A DNA stretch of 64,000 bases, taken from assembly GCA_958298945.1 (NCBI GenBank), contig OY282605.1, positions 30,296,811 to 30,360,810 on the forward strand, given 5' to 3'. This DNA is from Atherix ibis (taxonomy: Eukaryota; Arthropoda; Insecta; Diptera; Athericidae). The position numbers and the translations under genes are program-made. The notes under the pieces are model-generated. The model saw only the letters and a program-made list of their open reading frames with translations, was not told the origin of the DNA and made no database searches. Of the stretch, positions 1 through 10,844 are shown piece by piece; within the stretch, counting starts at the first letter, position 1; each line of letters begins with the position of its first letter.

Positions 1-359
1 TTGTAATGGAATTTACTGAAAACTATTCTCTAACTTTTCCTCCAGCTGTGATTTTTCATTATTTTCAAGTAAACAATTCCATTCAAGCGCATAAAGGTCC
101 AGGATAACACTGTACATATTTATTTAATGCAATATTGATACTATATTTTTTAAATTTTTTTATTAATTAAATTTTTCAAAAAAAACCAAGCCATTAAATA
201 AGATTGTATTGAAAAAAAATGAGTATTGTTCATATTGATTTTTGTATTAAAGAAATTATGTTAATATTTGACTGCACATTTTACTTATAATATAAGGGCT
301 GAATGATAAGTCAGTGATAAATGAAACAAAGAATTGAAAAAAATATACAATATTGTTTT
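1..359. other. AT-rich DNA, nothing recognised
   Basis: Low-complexity A/T-rich sequence. I see no open frame, terminal repeat or RNA gene. Confidence 0.5.
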
Positions 360-1183
360 TTTTTTAGCTTAATGCACTTTGTTTGACGATATTTCAATTT
401 CTTTATACCATCTGTGTAGTAAAATTTATCAAATTCTGCAAAATAGGCATCCGTTTTGGATATCATACCATACAGCATGATTTGTTATTAAATTTTGCAA
501 AATGAGCCTCAGTTTCAGCTACAATGTCCGAATTGATGGTAAATTTCATTCCACCATGTCATTTTTTCATGTTTGGAAATGGAAAAAAGTCGCAGGAAGC
601 CAAATCTACAGAATACGTTGAGTGGGATAATAATTCATAATATAATTCTATTGATTTTACTGTTGCAATTGCAGATGAATATACAGGTGCATGGTCATCA
701 CGAAACAGAATTTTTGTTGTTGCCAAATGTTGTCATTTTGTCTTTACCATTTCTGCTGATGGAATCGTTTTAGCCTTTTTTGGTTCGCATTCGCTAGTAG
801 AAGTTCATTATTTTGAGGGAACTTCGGTTTCTGGTGTAGAATATTGAATCCACGTTTCATTAAAGGTTATGACTTAATACAAAAATTTATTTAGATTATA
901 CTTAAAAGGATTTATACACTCCATTAAAGTCACTACACGAAAATGTTTTTGGTCAGGTGTTAGCACCAATACCCTTTGCATTACTCGTCCCGCCAATACC
1001 CTTCGCATACCCAAAAATTCACAAAAAAAGTTGCTTACACGTAATTTTCAGATGTTTACTATAAAAAATTTCTCATACATTTTCTATTGACAGTCTTTTT
1101 AATCGATATCATATAATTTATTAGTCATTCTTTTGGTAGTTATTTCAATTGGGCGTCCTTGGAAATTCAGTAAAATTGAAGCA
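360..1183 (-). pseudogene. irritans-type mariner transposase relic
   Basis: Read on the minus strand through stops and frameshifts, this is a decayed mariner transposase. In order from high to low coordinates: a GRPIEITT linker (about 1130-1155), a helix-turn-helix remnant reading FLGMRRVLA (about 1000), LTPDQK (about 960), NETWIQY with PETE (about 810-860; the DETW first catalytic Asp is now Asn), EPKKAKTIPSAE (about 760), DDHAP (about 690), then YSVDLASCDFFPF (about 560-600) and a C-terminal EAHFAKF (about 500). The stretch between the SAE and DDHAP motifs is missing. The same motif order occurs in the better copies at 43807 and 49837. A younger mariner (1186-1892) interrupts its N-terminal side. 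It encodes no functional protein. Confidence 0.7.
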
Positions 1184-1185
1184 TA

Positions 1186-1892
1186 CGAGGTCTGGTCAAA
1201 AAGTATCGCGAATTTTGTGTTTCATGAGGCTTTCAATTTCGGGAATAAGAAAAAGTCACAGGGGGCTAGATCTGGAGAATACGGTGGCTGCGGCATTATT
1301 AGTGTGTTGTTTTTGGCCAAAAATTTGCGCACAAGCAACGATGCGTGAGCAGGGGCGTTATCATGGTGCAAAAGCCAATTTTTGTTCTTCCACAAATCCG
1401 ACCGTTTCCGGCTGATTGCTTCACAAAACTTGCGCATAACTTGCAGGTAATATTCCTTATTAGGGGCACAACGCCCCTGCAATCGAAGAAAACTTTAAGC
1501 AAAACCTTCACATTCGACCGAACTTGGCGCGCTTTTTTCGGTCTTGGCTCATGCGGCAGCTTCCATTGAGATGATTGAGCTTTGGTTTGCACGTCATAAC
1601 CATAAACCCATGATTCGTCACCAGTTGTGACTCTCTGAAGCAAATTTGGGTCGTTGCGGACAGAGTCTAACAACTCCTTAACAATGTTAAATTGAGCAAA
1701 AATCGAAGACGCGCCAAAACACGTGCAAGCAAAGCAGCTGTAAAAAATTAACTGAGCATTCAAAATGGCCGAACTTATCGACCTAAGTGATAAAAATAAG
1801 TATCAACATAACGCCACAAAAAAAAAATCAAAAATCGAATGTACGTAACCCGCGGAAATTCAAATTTCGCTATACTTTTTGAACAGACCTCG
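1186..1892 (-). mobile_element. mariner (DD34D), internally deleted copy
   Basis: Terminal inverted repeats start CGAGGTCTGGTCAAAAAGTA at 1186 and end at 1892 with the complement. Both ends are flanked by TA (1184-1185, 1893-1894), the expected mariner target duplication. At 707 bp it is well short of the usual about 1.3 kb. The helix-turn-helix half of the transposase is missing. Related copies lie at 15390-15957 and 38025-38905, with a captured end at 19605-19704. Confidence 0.88.
1222..1763 (-). pseudogene. mariner transposase, catalytic half only
   Basis: The minus strand carries two overlapping frames. One (1299-1763) has the first catalytic block TGDESWVYGYD followed by PHEPRPKKARQVRSN. 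The other (1222-1482) has HHDNAPAHAS and YSPDLAPCDFFLF. All three Asp are present, with 34 residues between the second and third, so the family is DD34D. A frameshift separates the blocks, and the DNA-binding N-terminus is absent. The protein cannot be made. Confidence 0.85.
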
Positions 1893-1894
1893 TA

Positions 1895-2705
1895 ATCATA
1901 ATATTTTGAAGCTTACACATACTTTTTGTTTCAAATATTTTTATTTTCATCAAGAAATAGTATTTGATTAACACATAAAATTCACTTTTTTCATATTAAT
2001 AAAAAGCACAAACTTTGTTTGCTTTTCAATAATGTCTTTTCAAGGATTCTATATTAAAAAAAATATATTGTTTTATCCTAATAGGAGGAATATTTCTTGC
2101 ATTTATCACTGACTTCTCATATTGCCTTGTAAATTAGTTTTTTGCAGTCAGCTTTGATATTTTTTTCTCATATAGTATTGTCCATAAAAATATTCATAAA
2201 ATAATCAATTACTTAACAAATTTATTATTATACTATAAAAACTACTTACTTTCTTAATTTGGTAAAATAATTGTGGATAATTAACTTTTTATGTTATATT
2301 TAGCTACAAGAATTATTATAATAGATAAATAAAATTTAAAAAGTTAAAGTACATAAGAAAGGTTGTTTTAATCAAATAAACATTCAAAAAAAATCTTAAA
2401 CGATACGAGTAATGCTTTGAAAATAATAAAATACCAGAAACACATTCTTTATTTGAGTTCGTTAATTCTCCGAAGACTGTATGACAATTGAAAGGTCCTT
2501 AGAACTTTGTATACAAATAAATAAATAAGAACTACTCATTGTTGGATGTCAATTAATTTAACATTTGAAAGGCTTTAGAAATCTTTAGGGTTAATATAAT
2601 TTTTTTTCTTCAAACAAATAATAATCAATTAAAAATTTAAATATTTTATAAAAAAGCTCAAATTAATTTTCATTTCTTATATTTTTTTTGTTACACTCTT
2701 AATTA
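1895..2705. other. AT-rich spacer
   Basis: A/T-rich sequence between two mariners. The first part may hold the missing N-terminal side of the 360-1183 relic, but I cannot read it convincingly. Nothing else is recognised. Confidence 0.4.
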
Positions 2706-2707
2706 TA

Positions 2708-3962
2708 TCAGATGTTGTAATTAATTCGTAGCGTTTTTTTGCAGTTTCGTGGTTTATTATGACAGTATAATTACAGAAGCGTTATTCAAAGTATTGTCCT
2801 TCGTTAACCACTACTTTTTGACATCTTTCTGGTAATGCTCGGATACCGCGTCGAAAAAATTCTTCTTCTTTAGATTCGATGAAAGAATCGATCCAATTTT
2901 TGGTCATTTCGTAGTTATCGAAGTGCTGCTCTGACAAGCCATGCGCCATGGATCGAAACAAATGATAATCAGATGGGGAAATGTCTGGTGAATATGGCGG
3001 GTGAGGCAGAACTTCCCATTTCAGCGTATTTAAATAAGTTTTCATGACTTTCACAACATGGGGTCTTGCATTGTCATTGAGCAAAATTACTTTGTCGTGT
3101 CGATCTTTTTATTGCGGCCGCTTTTCTTGTAATGCTCTGTTCAAACGCATCAATTGTCGTCTATATACGTCCCCAGTGATGGGTTCACCCAGTTGGAGGA
3201 GCTCATAATAAATAACACCCAGCTGATCCCACCAAATACACAGGAAGATCTTCTTTCCATAAATATTCGACCTGGGGGACGATGTCGATTCATGACCGGG
3301 CAAGCCCCACGATTTTCTGCGTTTGGGATTGTCGTAGAGTACCCACTTCTTGTCACCAGTGACGATTCGATGCAGAAATCCCTTCCTTGCCTGCCGTTGG
3401 AGAAGAATCTCACAGGTGACTAAACGCTGTTCGACGTCCCTTGGCTTCAACTCATGTGGAACGCACGTTCCCTGTTTTTGTACCATTCCTATGGCTTTCA
3501 AGCGTTTTCCGACCGTCGAAAAGTAGACTCCAAGCAATGTGGCCGTCGACTACCGTGTTTGGCACGGGTCTTCATCGAGCAACGTCACCAAATCATCATC
3601 TTCGAACTTTTTCGGCTGTTCGGGACGTTCCATGACTTCCAAATCAAAATTTGACCACTTTCTGCAAGTTTGCCTAGCAAGAATATGTTCGCCGTAGACA
3701 TCCACTAAAATACGATGACTTTCTGCGGCACTTTTCTTCATGTTGAAGTAATGGAGTAACACTCCCCGCAAAAACGATTCTTCAGGCACGAACTTCGACA
3801 TGTTTGACACTGCGCAACAAGTGCTACTGACACTAAAACAAAATGGAAAAGTTGCGTTATGTCAGTAGCTTCTGGGAGAATATTTACTTTTGTATGTGTG
3901 ACTATGGATAGTTGGCTAACGCCATCTTTTGTAAAACACTACGAATTAATTCCAATACCTGG
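2708..3962 (-). mobile_element. mauritiana-like mariner, full length but mutated
   Basis: The element is 1255 bp. Its inverted ends read TCAGATGTTGTAATTAATTC (left) and the complement of CCAGGTATTGGAATTAATTC (right), flanked by TA at 2706-2707 and 3963-3964. The CCAGGT start resembles the ends of Mos1-type mariners. Full length with a broken gene. Confidence 0.88.
2782..3810 (-). pseudogene. mauritiana-like mariner transposase, three frameshifted pieces
   Basis: Piece 1 (3550-3810) is the N-terminal helix-turn-helix region with FNMKKSAAESHRILV and LLDEDPCQT. Piece 2 (3109-3537) has VPHEL, TCEILLQRQARKGFLHRIV, TGDKKWV (first catalytic Asp kept; the usual Glu after it is Lys) and LCIWWDQLGVIYYELL. 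Piece 3 (2782-3084) has LNDNARPH (second Asp; the usual His before it is Asn) and YSPDISPSDYHLF (third Asp). All three Asp survive, but two frame breaks make it non-functional. The coding span matches a normal transposase of about 345 residues. Confidence 0.87.
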
Positions 3963-3964
3963 TA

Positions 3965-4740
3965 GATTTCATAAAGTATGACCAAAATGCAATAATCGGA
4001 AAATAGAATCTGATTTTTTCTATGAACACCTATAAATTCCATAAAACGCGATTTCAAATAAAATATTTGTAGTTAGAAAACTATTCTATTATTGGTTGAT
4101 AATAATTTTACCTAATTAAAAAATTAATCCTTGTTGCAACTAACTTATTGTTTATGTCACAAATTAATGGGGACAATTTAAATCCATCTAAATGACTGCT
4201 AGCAATTAAAGTTAGTAGGGAATTGTTAAATATGTAGAATAAAATTCATTTAAAATTGCAAGAGATATTTTCTAAATCAGTGTTTCTAATAAAATTGTAA
4301 AATTTACATTTGAGTTTTAATTAAAATTAAAATTTCAGGTTGGGTAATTTATTTTGTTATTTTAAGAATAATTTTAAAAAATGTAGGAAAATATTTTAAT
4401 AATTTCCATTTGTTGGGAATTTTATGAATATAAATCTTTTTGTTAAAGGATTTTTTTACTTATACAATAAAAAGTTGGGAACATATTTTTTATTCATTTT
4501 AACTACACTTGTATGTGTAGTCTCAATTCCTCTCTAACCTTAATTCCTCTCTAATTTTTAATAATTTTTATTTTATAGTAACTCTTTGCTTTTAATATGT
4601 TTTTTGTAATGGACATTTATTTTTTTGTATAATTTTTTTAAAAAAAAGTAAATTTTAATATTTATATTTTTTATTACTTTGTTTTTAAAAGAAAATATGA
4701 TTTTTTAAAATAACTAAATAAATTATTTTCATTCTACCTG
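3965..4740. other. AT-rich spacer
   Basis: Very A/T-rich. No gene, repeat or terminal repeat is recognised. Confidence 0.5.
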
Positions 4741-4988
4741 ATCCTGAGTTCTTTGTAAAATCGTGTCATCGAACAGCATAAGTTGAGCCAACAAAAGTAA
4801 GTCGTCGTATATAATATGGGTGTCTAAGAAAACCATTTAGACCATCAGATCAATTTTATCATCGAGGCTCCTCCTATCTCAGTTCCCCTCGACGATAGTA
4901 TATTGAAGTTTTATCTTTATTATTTTTTAACTATCATAATCTCTCCATTCTTTTTCACTTCCCAATTTTTTTACCTTCTTCTCCTTAG

Positions 4989-5153
4989 CCTATTTGGTGT
5001 CTCCAGGTTAGATTCCAACATGATTTTGTTGTTATATTCGGCCGCAAAGGTGATAGTTACGTGTTAGATGATTCTCGTCTTCTAGATGATCTAGTTAATA
5101 TGCCAGATTCAGCCCTCTACTGTGTCAAGTATCACTCAGTAATTAATTATTGG
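4989..5153 (+). other. candidate internal exon, or relic of an unknown coding sequence
   Basis: A long pyrimidine tract ending CTTCTTCTCCTTAG precedes 4989, and TGG|GTAAGG follows 5153. Together they look like a good acceptor and donor. The 165 bp between them is open for 55 codons in phase 0, with segments such as VVIFGRKGDSYVLDD and LVNMPDSALYCVKYHS. The surrounding block (about 4741-5565) is less A/T-rich than its neighbours. I recognise no protein family, and it may be a remnant of an unknown retroelement. A second open frame on the plus strand (5312-5565) runs into the transposon at 5566. Confidence 0.3.
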
Positions 5154-5565
5154 GTAAGGATAGCCAGCGGACTACACGGAGCTTCTCTGGTAATTTCCTT
5201 TTCCTTAAGACAAATCGTAAATCCATTCTTTATTATTTGCAATTATTCCTTATAAGTAAATTATAAAAGAACCTCTATTTTCAAGACTATCCTCTTCACA
5301 ATTAATTATAATTGATCAGGACAAGTTACTTTGTATGCTGTGTAGAGTTTTGCCAAATCTGGCAACTTCTTACCATAGTAAAATTTTGGGCGGTTAGCAC
5401 AGTGATTGATATTACCCTTAAGCTTCCTATTTATCAAACGGAGATGATCTTTGCAGATAATCTTACAGGGTTTGAAGCTATTCGTAGCCATACTAGAAAT
5501 CCGGTTTTGGATATAATTTGGCATAGCCTGGAAATTTTGCTAATAACAGATTATGGTACGTTCTA

Positions 5566-6681
5566 TAGGGTGGACCATTTAGAAGTTCCATTTTAAAAAG
5601 TAAATAAAAAAAACCAGTGTATTTTTTGCCAAATTTCCGGTTTTATTAAAAAGATTGAACCTTGAAATTTAAGGATGAAACACAACATCATTTAAATGAC
5701 TGCCACGGCTGGCGTTACAGGACCCCGTTCGCTCGACCCAATTTTTTAGTACATTTTCGATTGTCCGGGCCTGTATCTCTTCAATGACAACTTTGATTTC
5801 GTGTTTCAAGGCCTCAATTGTCTCTGGATGGCTTGCGTAACATTTATTCTTAACGGCTCCCAACAGAAAATAATCCAACGGGCTCAAATCACAGCTCCGA
5901 GGCGGCCAATTGGCATCAGAATTTCGGCTGATTATTCGGTTTTCGAAAGCAGTGCCCAAACGTTGGATTGTTACGTTGGCTGTGTGGCAAGTCGTCCATG
6001 CCATTCTGTTCAACTTTTGGAAACAAAAATTTATTGATTCATTGACCGTAACGGCGCCACCTTCATCGTTTTCGATGATGCTCCACTCCAAAATCCGCAC
6101 CAAACCGTGACTCGTTGTGGATGCATCGGCTTTTCCATGGTGACGTATGGATTTTCTGAGCCCCAGATCCGACAATTTTGTTTGTTGACATACCCACCAA
6201 GGTGGAAATGGGCCTCATCCAAAAAGATGATTTTTCGGTAAAAATGCTCATCTTCGGCCAATTGATCTTGAGCCCATTGAGCAAACCGAAAACGCATCGG
6301 ATGGTCATGCGGCTTGAGTTGTTGGACTAATTGAACTTTGTAAGCTTTCATACCGAGGTCTTTGTGCAAAATTCTCAATAGAGAAGTGCGAGAAATGTTC
6401 GATTCCTGAGAACGTTGACGAGTTAATGTTGATGGATGATCACGGACATTTTCAGCAACGGCGGTAACATTCTCGGTCGTAGAGCGGGAACGAGTTGCTT
6501 TGGCAACCAACAAACCAGTTTCGCGAACTCGCTTCACGAATTTGCCCACAAATTCACGTGGTGGCATTCGATCTTTACTCATTTTTTTTTTAAATTTCTC
6601 ACAGTTTGGGTTGAAGACTCACCACTTTGGAAGTAAGTTCTCAATATTTCCCATTTTTCTATAAGTTCTCAATGTGGCCCT
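5566..6681 (-). mobile_element. DD41D (rosa-type) Tc1/mariner element
   Basis: The left end is TAGGGTGGACCATTTAGAAG; the right end is the complement of AGGGCCACATTGAGAACTT. TA flanks lie at 5564-5565 and 6682-6683. Near the right end the 12-mer TAAGTTCTCAAT occurs twice, which may be a repeated transposase-binding site. The element is 1116 bp. Confidence 0.8.
5669..6582 (-). pseudogene. DD41D transposase, frameshifted
   Basis: The N-terminal piece (6031-6582, starting MSKDRMPPRE) contains a helix-turn-helix region, the first catalytic block FLDEAHFHLGGYVNKQ, the NCRIWGSENP motif and VTVWCGFWSG. The C-terminal piece (5669-6175) has TCHTANVT, the WPPRSCDLSPLDYF block with the third Asp, and HPETIEALKHE. 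The spacing from the second to the third catalytic position is 41 residues, so DD41D. The usual QQDGATCH reads RMAWTTCH in this frame, so the second catalytic Asp is not preserved. Non-functional. Confidence 0.85.
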
Positions 6682-6795
6682 TAATAAGGGCTTTAATTTG
6701 AAATTTATATTCTAAGTGCCACGATACTAAAGGCTATTTAGCAACAAAGGACATCGGTATAAGGAAATTAAAGTAGAAACTGTAAAGGAAAAGTG

Positions 6796-6893
6796 TTTTT
6801 TTTTTTGGAATTAGCGTAGAACCATGCCTCGGTGGATTTCGAACCCATGAACCCTTGGGTGGTAGTTCAGTACTCCAATCTATTCAACTAATA
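6796..6893 (-). repeat. tRNA-like remnant followed by an A-run (SINE or tRNA pseudogene)
   Basis: On the minus strand, TAGTTGAATAG (6880-6890) fits the pol III A box TRGYNNARNNG exactly. GGTTCGAAATCC (6834-6845) fits a B box with one extra base. The spacing, about 45 nt, is that of a tRNA gene. An 11-A run (6796-6806) follows about 25 nt later. The acceptor arms do not pair, so it is not a functional tRNA. I found no target duplication. Confidence 0.4.
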
Positions 6894-7730
6894 ATAAAAT
6901 TGATCAAAATTAGAGCTGATTATATAATTTTTTTTTGTTAATCTTTCTCATTCTATATGGTAATCCTGCGGCGTTCCCCTCATTTTTCTACACATTCTGC
7001 GATACTACCAGAATATCTAAAGTTCCTTTTCGAGTAGGATTCCACACCTAGTACATCACAAAACTAAAGTGCTACTTCACATGGCTCCTGGTACATGTCC
7101 TTAGAAACTTTCTTACAATACATTTCTCTTATTAGGAAACAATGTTTTTTTATTAAAAAAAAAACTGTTTTCACAAACAGTCTTTCTCAAATAATTAAAC
7201 TTATTGTATTTTCCACAATATCTAAACTTAAGTTGAACTCAATTTAAATGAAATCTTCCTGATCGTTTAGAAACAAGTATTGAAATTTCATTTATTTTAA
7301 AGTACATTTTTAAGGACATACTGGCCTTTTAAGTAAAAACAATGTTATTTGTATTTATTTCATAATAAATATCTTTTTTTAAGGTAAAGAGTACATTTTA
7401 AGGAATTTTATTTTGAGGTTAGGTTACTGTGAAAATAAACCAAAATTCACTTTGCTATGTACAATAATAGAAACCAAATTGGCTAAATTGGAATAGTAAC
7501 TAAATAAAGAACGAAAAAACATATCAGAGAGTACAAAAAGTAAATCGTATTCAAATATAGCTTAGCTAAATCTGAAATAGTCCAAAGCTGCATAATAAAA
7601 TCTCTTAAAAGAAAATAGATATACGAGGAAGATATAAAGTTAGTTGGTCTAAATCTGTAAGAGCTCTAGTCTAATTCACAACATTTTAGCATAAAATGTT
7701 CAAATCCAATCTGGTACACGGAATACGGTA
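6894..7730. other. AT-rich spacer
   Basis: A/T-rich sequence without a recognised gene or repeat. Confidence 0.4.
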
Positions 7731-7735
7731 AGCTT

Positions 7736-8028
7736 TGCATTCCAAAAATATACGAAAATTTATATTGTGCAACTATATTCTGCACATATCCTTACTTCTA
7801 CAATATGCAAACAACACAGTAGCGGATGGTGTCCTTTGCACACATTGCACAAAAGCTTTTCGCAAAAAAAATTCAATCCGAAAAAGAGTGGTACAAGGGC
7901 GTATGTACAAGAGAATATGCAACTTGAAGGAACATCCAATAATGATGTTTTGTAACACAAAACAGCAGATTACGCATTTGCATTCTAAAAGGATAATGGT
8001 CTGGTGGTTTGCATATTCAACGAATGCA
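7736..8028. other. cluster of TGCA motifs, possible regulatory segment
   Basis: Eleven TGCA tetramers occur in 293 bp (7736, 7768, 7781, 7806, 7837, 7846, 7918, 7979, 8010, 8025 and near repeats such as CTTTGCACA and CATTGCACA). ATTTGCAT at 7976-7983 matches the POU octamer core. Open frames on both strands here look accidental. A role as an enhancer is inference only. Confidence 0.25.
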
Positions 8029-8029
8029 T

Positions 8030-8625
8030 GTACAAGAATGCGTGAATCTGTATGAATTGAAATGGAACTGAAGTAATCCTTTTTGAAAATACAACAGACA
8101 GTCAAAATGATGGTTATGGCTAATTTTTATCTACAAATAGAGATATTTATAGTCACAAAAAATTACTTTTTCTATAAAAAAAAACAATAGTATACGCAGT
8201 ATATAATCGTACTAAACAAAATATTAGATTGAGAATGGGATTTTTATGGAAAATTTCAACAACATCATCCAAATTTATATTATGTTTACAGAGATAACAA
8301 AAGGATAATATATTTGTTTGTGTTTTTTTTTGTTTATAGCTTCTAATAATAAAAAGTTTAAATAATATATTTTTTTGATGAATTTTAAGAAGTAAACTTT
8401 GTAAATTTACATATTTCAATGCAGGTATCTTATTATTTTAGTCTCACCAAAGAAATTATTGGATGACAATATTTTTGCAAGGATAAAAGAGTAAAAACTA
8501 TCTGTAGCGATCGGTCATATTATTGATCATATAGGACTAACAACTTTTTTAAGGAGTCTAAAAATCAGGTATAGCTAAACTGAAGTATAATAATTAAAAA
8601 TTCTTTAAATCACAGTTTAAAAATA
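8030..8625. other. AT-rich spacer
   Basis: A/T-rich sequence; the only open frame is low-complexity. Nothing recognised. Confidence 0.4.
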
Positions 8626-9909
8626 AAGGGATTCCGAATAAGATTCATATGATTTCTTTTCAAAAAAAATACACTAATTGTTTTTTAATTAAATGTGAAA
8701 TACAATCGATACAATTAAGTTCTGAATAAAATGTAATTTAAATGCCCTCCACGACTTCTTTTGCAGAAACGAATTCGATGAACCCAATTTTCGAGCACTT
8801 TTTCCACTAAATCATGTCGTATATCATGAATAGCACGTTCAATATTGACTTCTAAAGCTTGAAAAGAGTCTGGTTTATTGTTTAAGACCAATGACTTCAA
8901 ATAACCCCACAAGAAATAGTATAATGGTGTTAAATCACAACTTCTTGGAGGCCATTCAATGTTACAATTTCTTGAAATAATCCAATCGCCCAACTTTTCT
9001 CGCAATAATTCGGTTGTTGCACGTGCTGTGTGGCATATAGCCCCGTCTTGTTAGAACCAGATGTTGTCACGATCAACTTCTTCCAATTTCGGCCATAAAA
9101 AGTTGGCTATCATCGATCTATAGCGCTCTCCATTGACAGTAACGGTGTTACAAGCTTCATTTCGAAAGAAGTACGGACCGATGATTCCACCAGACCAAAA
9201 AGCACAGCAAACTGTCACTTTAGGTGAATGTAATGGGTGTTCATGAACAGTTTTTGGATTTTCTTCGCACCAGAATCGACAGTTTTGTTTATTTACCGCA
9301 CCACTCAGATGAAAGTGAGCCTCATCGGAGAAGATGATTTTCTTTAAAAAATCGTTATCGTTTCCAAGTTATTCCAAGACAGAATCAGCAAATTCACGAC
9401 GTTTACGGTGGTCCAATGGCTTCAGTTCTTGAGTGCTAACAATTTTATACGGAGGCAAGCCCAAATCCTTTCTCAAAATCCGCCAGGTTGTGGTTTGAGA
9501 CAGTCCCAATTCTTGAGAACGTCCTGGAATCGACAAATTGCGCTCTTCAGCAACACTTGCCTTACGGGAGCAATATTTTCACTACTTCGAGCGGTTCTTT
9601 ATCTTATTGGCACTTGAAAATTATGTAAAGAAAATGTACGCTCGAAATTTTTAACAATTCGACAAATAGCGAGCACAGTTGGACGATTATTATGACCATA
9701 AAATGGCCAAAGCGCACGAAAAGTTGCAATTGGAGAACGATTATTTTGATAATAAAATTGAAAAATTTGTAAACGTTGTTCTTGCTTTTTTCTCACTATA
9801 ATAAAATTGTAGTAATTATTGAATACAATGAAAAAAAAATAGATCATGATATATTACAAATGGCCGAAACGACATTTAGAAATCATATCACTCTTATTGG
9901 AAAATCGTG
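8626..9909 (-). mobile_element. DD41D Tc1/mariner element, full length, degenerate
   Basis: The element is 1284 bp, with left end AAGGGATTCCGAATAAGATT and right end the complement of CACGATTTTCCAATAAGAGT. The subterminal GATATGATTTCT is shared by both ends. TA flanks lie at 8624-8625 and 9910-9911. A close relative of 32389-33692, in the same orientation. Confidence 0.88.
8715..9847 (-). pseudogene. DD41D transposase, many stops
   Basis: Minus-strand order: N-terminal helix-turn-helix EQRLQIFQFYYQNNRSP (about 9770), FSDEAHFHLSG (about 9320), VNKQNCRFW, then WF-stop-QDGA (a stop at about 9051 directly before the second catalytic Asp) and CDLTPLYYFLWG (about 8930). In this last block the third catalytic Asp is changed to Tyr. 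It therefore has both stops and a lost catalytic residue. Confidence 0.85.
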
Positions 9910-9911
9910 TA

Positions 9912-10844
9912 TTATCTATTAAGACTCCAAAAAAAAGTTCATTTCATGTCACAAAATTTCTAAGATCAATTCTAATATTTTTTCTTTTTAAAATTAATTA
10001 ATAAAATGTATAAAAAAATAATTTTTGTAAATAATTTTGATGCTGAATTCGTTGAAAATACTTCACAATCCATTAAAGCTTTTACATAATTAATTATATT
10101 GGGTTCTCTTATGATCAATAACAGTACTTCTTGAAAGTGTTTTTGTACTCTTTTGGTTATGTGTGGTATTCTGATCTACCCTAAAAAGTTGATCATTTTC
10201 TTTCTTCTATACATTTTCAAGCAGCACTTAATACTATACTGACTATTCCGAAATGACTCTTACTTAGGCTAATATTCCTTAAAGCTGCAATCTTGATCCA
10301 CGTCTTTATAATCTTTATACTTTTGATATCCTAACTAATTACAAAATTAAAACAGTTATCATTGCGGATTTAAATTTACAAAAAGCCTCCAGCAATTTAC
10401 AATCCCAAATTTCAAAATTTCTAATACTCGGTTACGAGGTAGTGAGTAAAAGTATATGAGCAAAAATGTGTAAATGTTACAACGTTCTTTCTTCTATATA
10501 CCTAATTAGTACAATCATTTTATTTCACTTAGGAAGAAAATAGCATATCAGAATCTATCTGAACAATAAACTCACGTGGAATGCTTTCACGAAACTAAAT
10601 AGATTTGAATTTAATAAACCTTATCAAAAACTACTTACAGTACTAGAAAATTGATCATATCTGACACAATTTTAAAACCAATTTGGACTTACTCTATTGA
10701 ACTCTGGTATTTTACTATACGTTCCAATTCTCGCATATCTAATTCCTTTAATCCCAAATCCTCCAAGAAATCATTCATGATCATTCTACATATGTTCGTT
10801 ACAAAACTATTGCTTGTGGCTTAAATATTTCCTTTGAAATTATT
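9912..10844. other. AT-rich spacer
   Basis: No recognised gene or transposon. It runs into the satellite on its right. Confidence 0.4.

Noticed and set aside
573..773. Plus-strand 66-codon frame
   Set aside because: It is antisense to readable mariner transposase motifs of the 360-1183 relic.
4751..4796. Short exon before AAAA|GTAAGT
   Set aside because: All three frames contain stops between the nearest possible acceptor and the donor.
5306..5524. Minus-strand 72-codon frame resembling a coding piece
   Set aside because: No family motif, and the opposite strand is open over the same bases, so neither can be supported alone.
7735..8105. Overlapping frames of about 100 codons on both strands
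   Set aside because: Both strands are open at once, no motif is present, and the composition is explained by the TGCA-rich word cluster.
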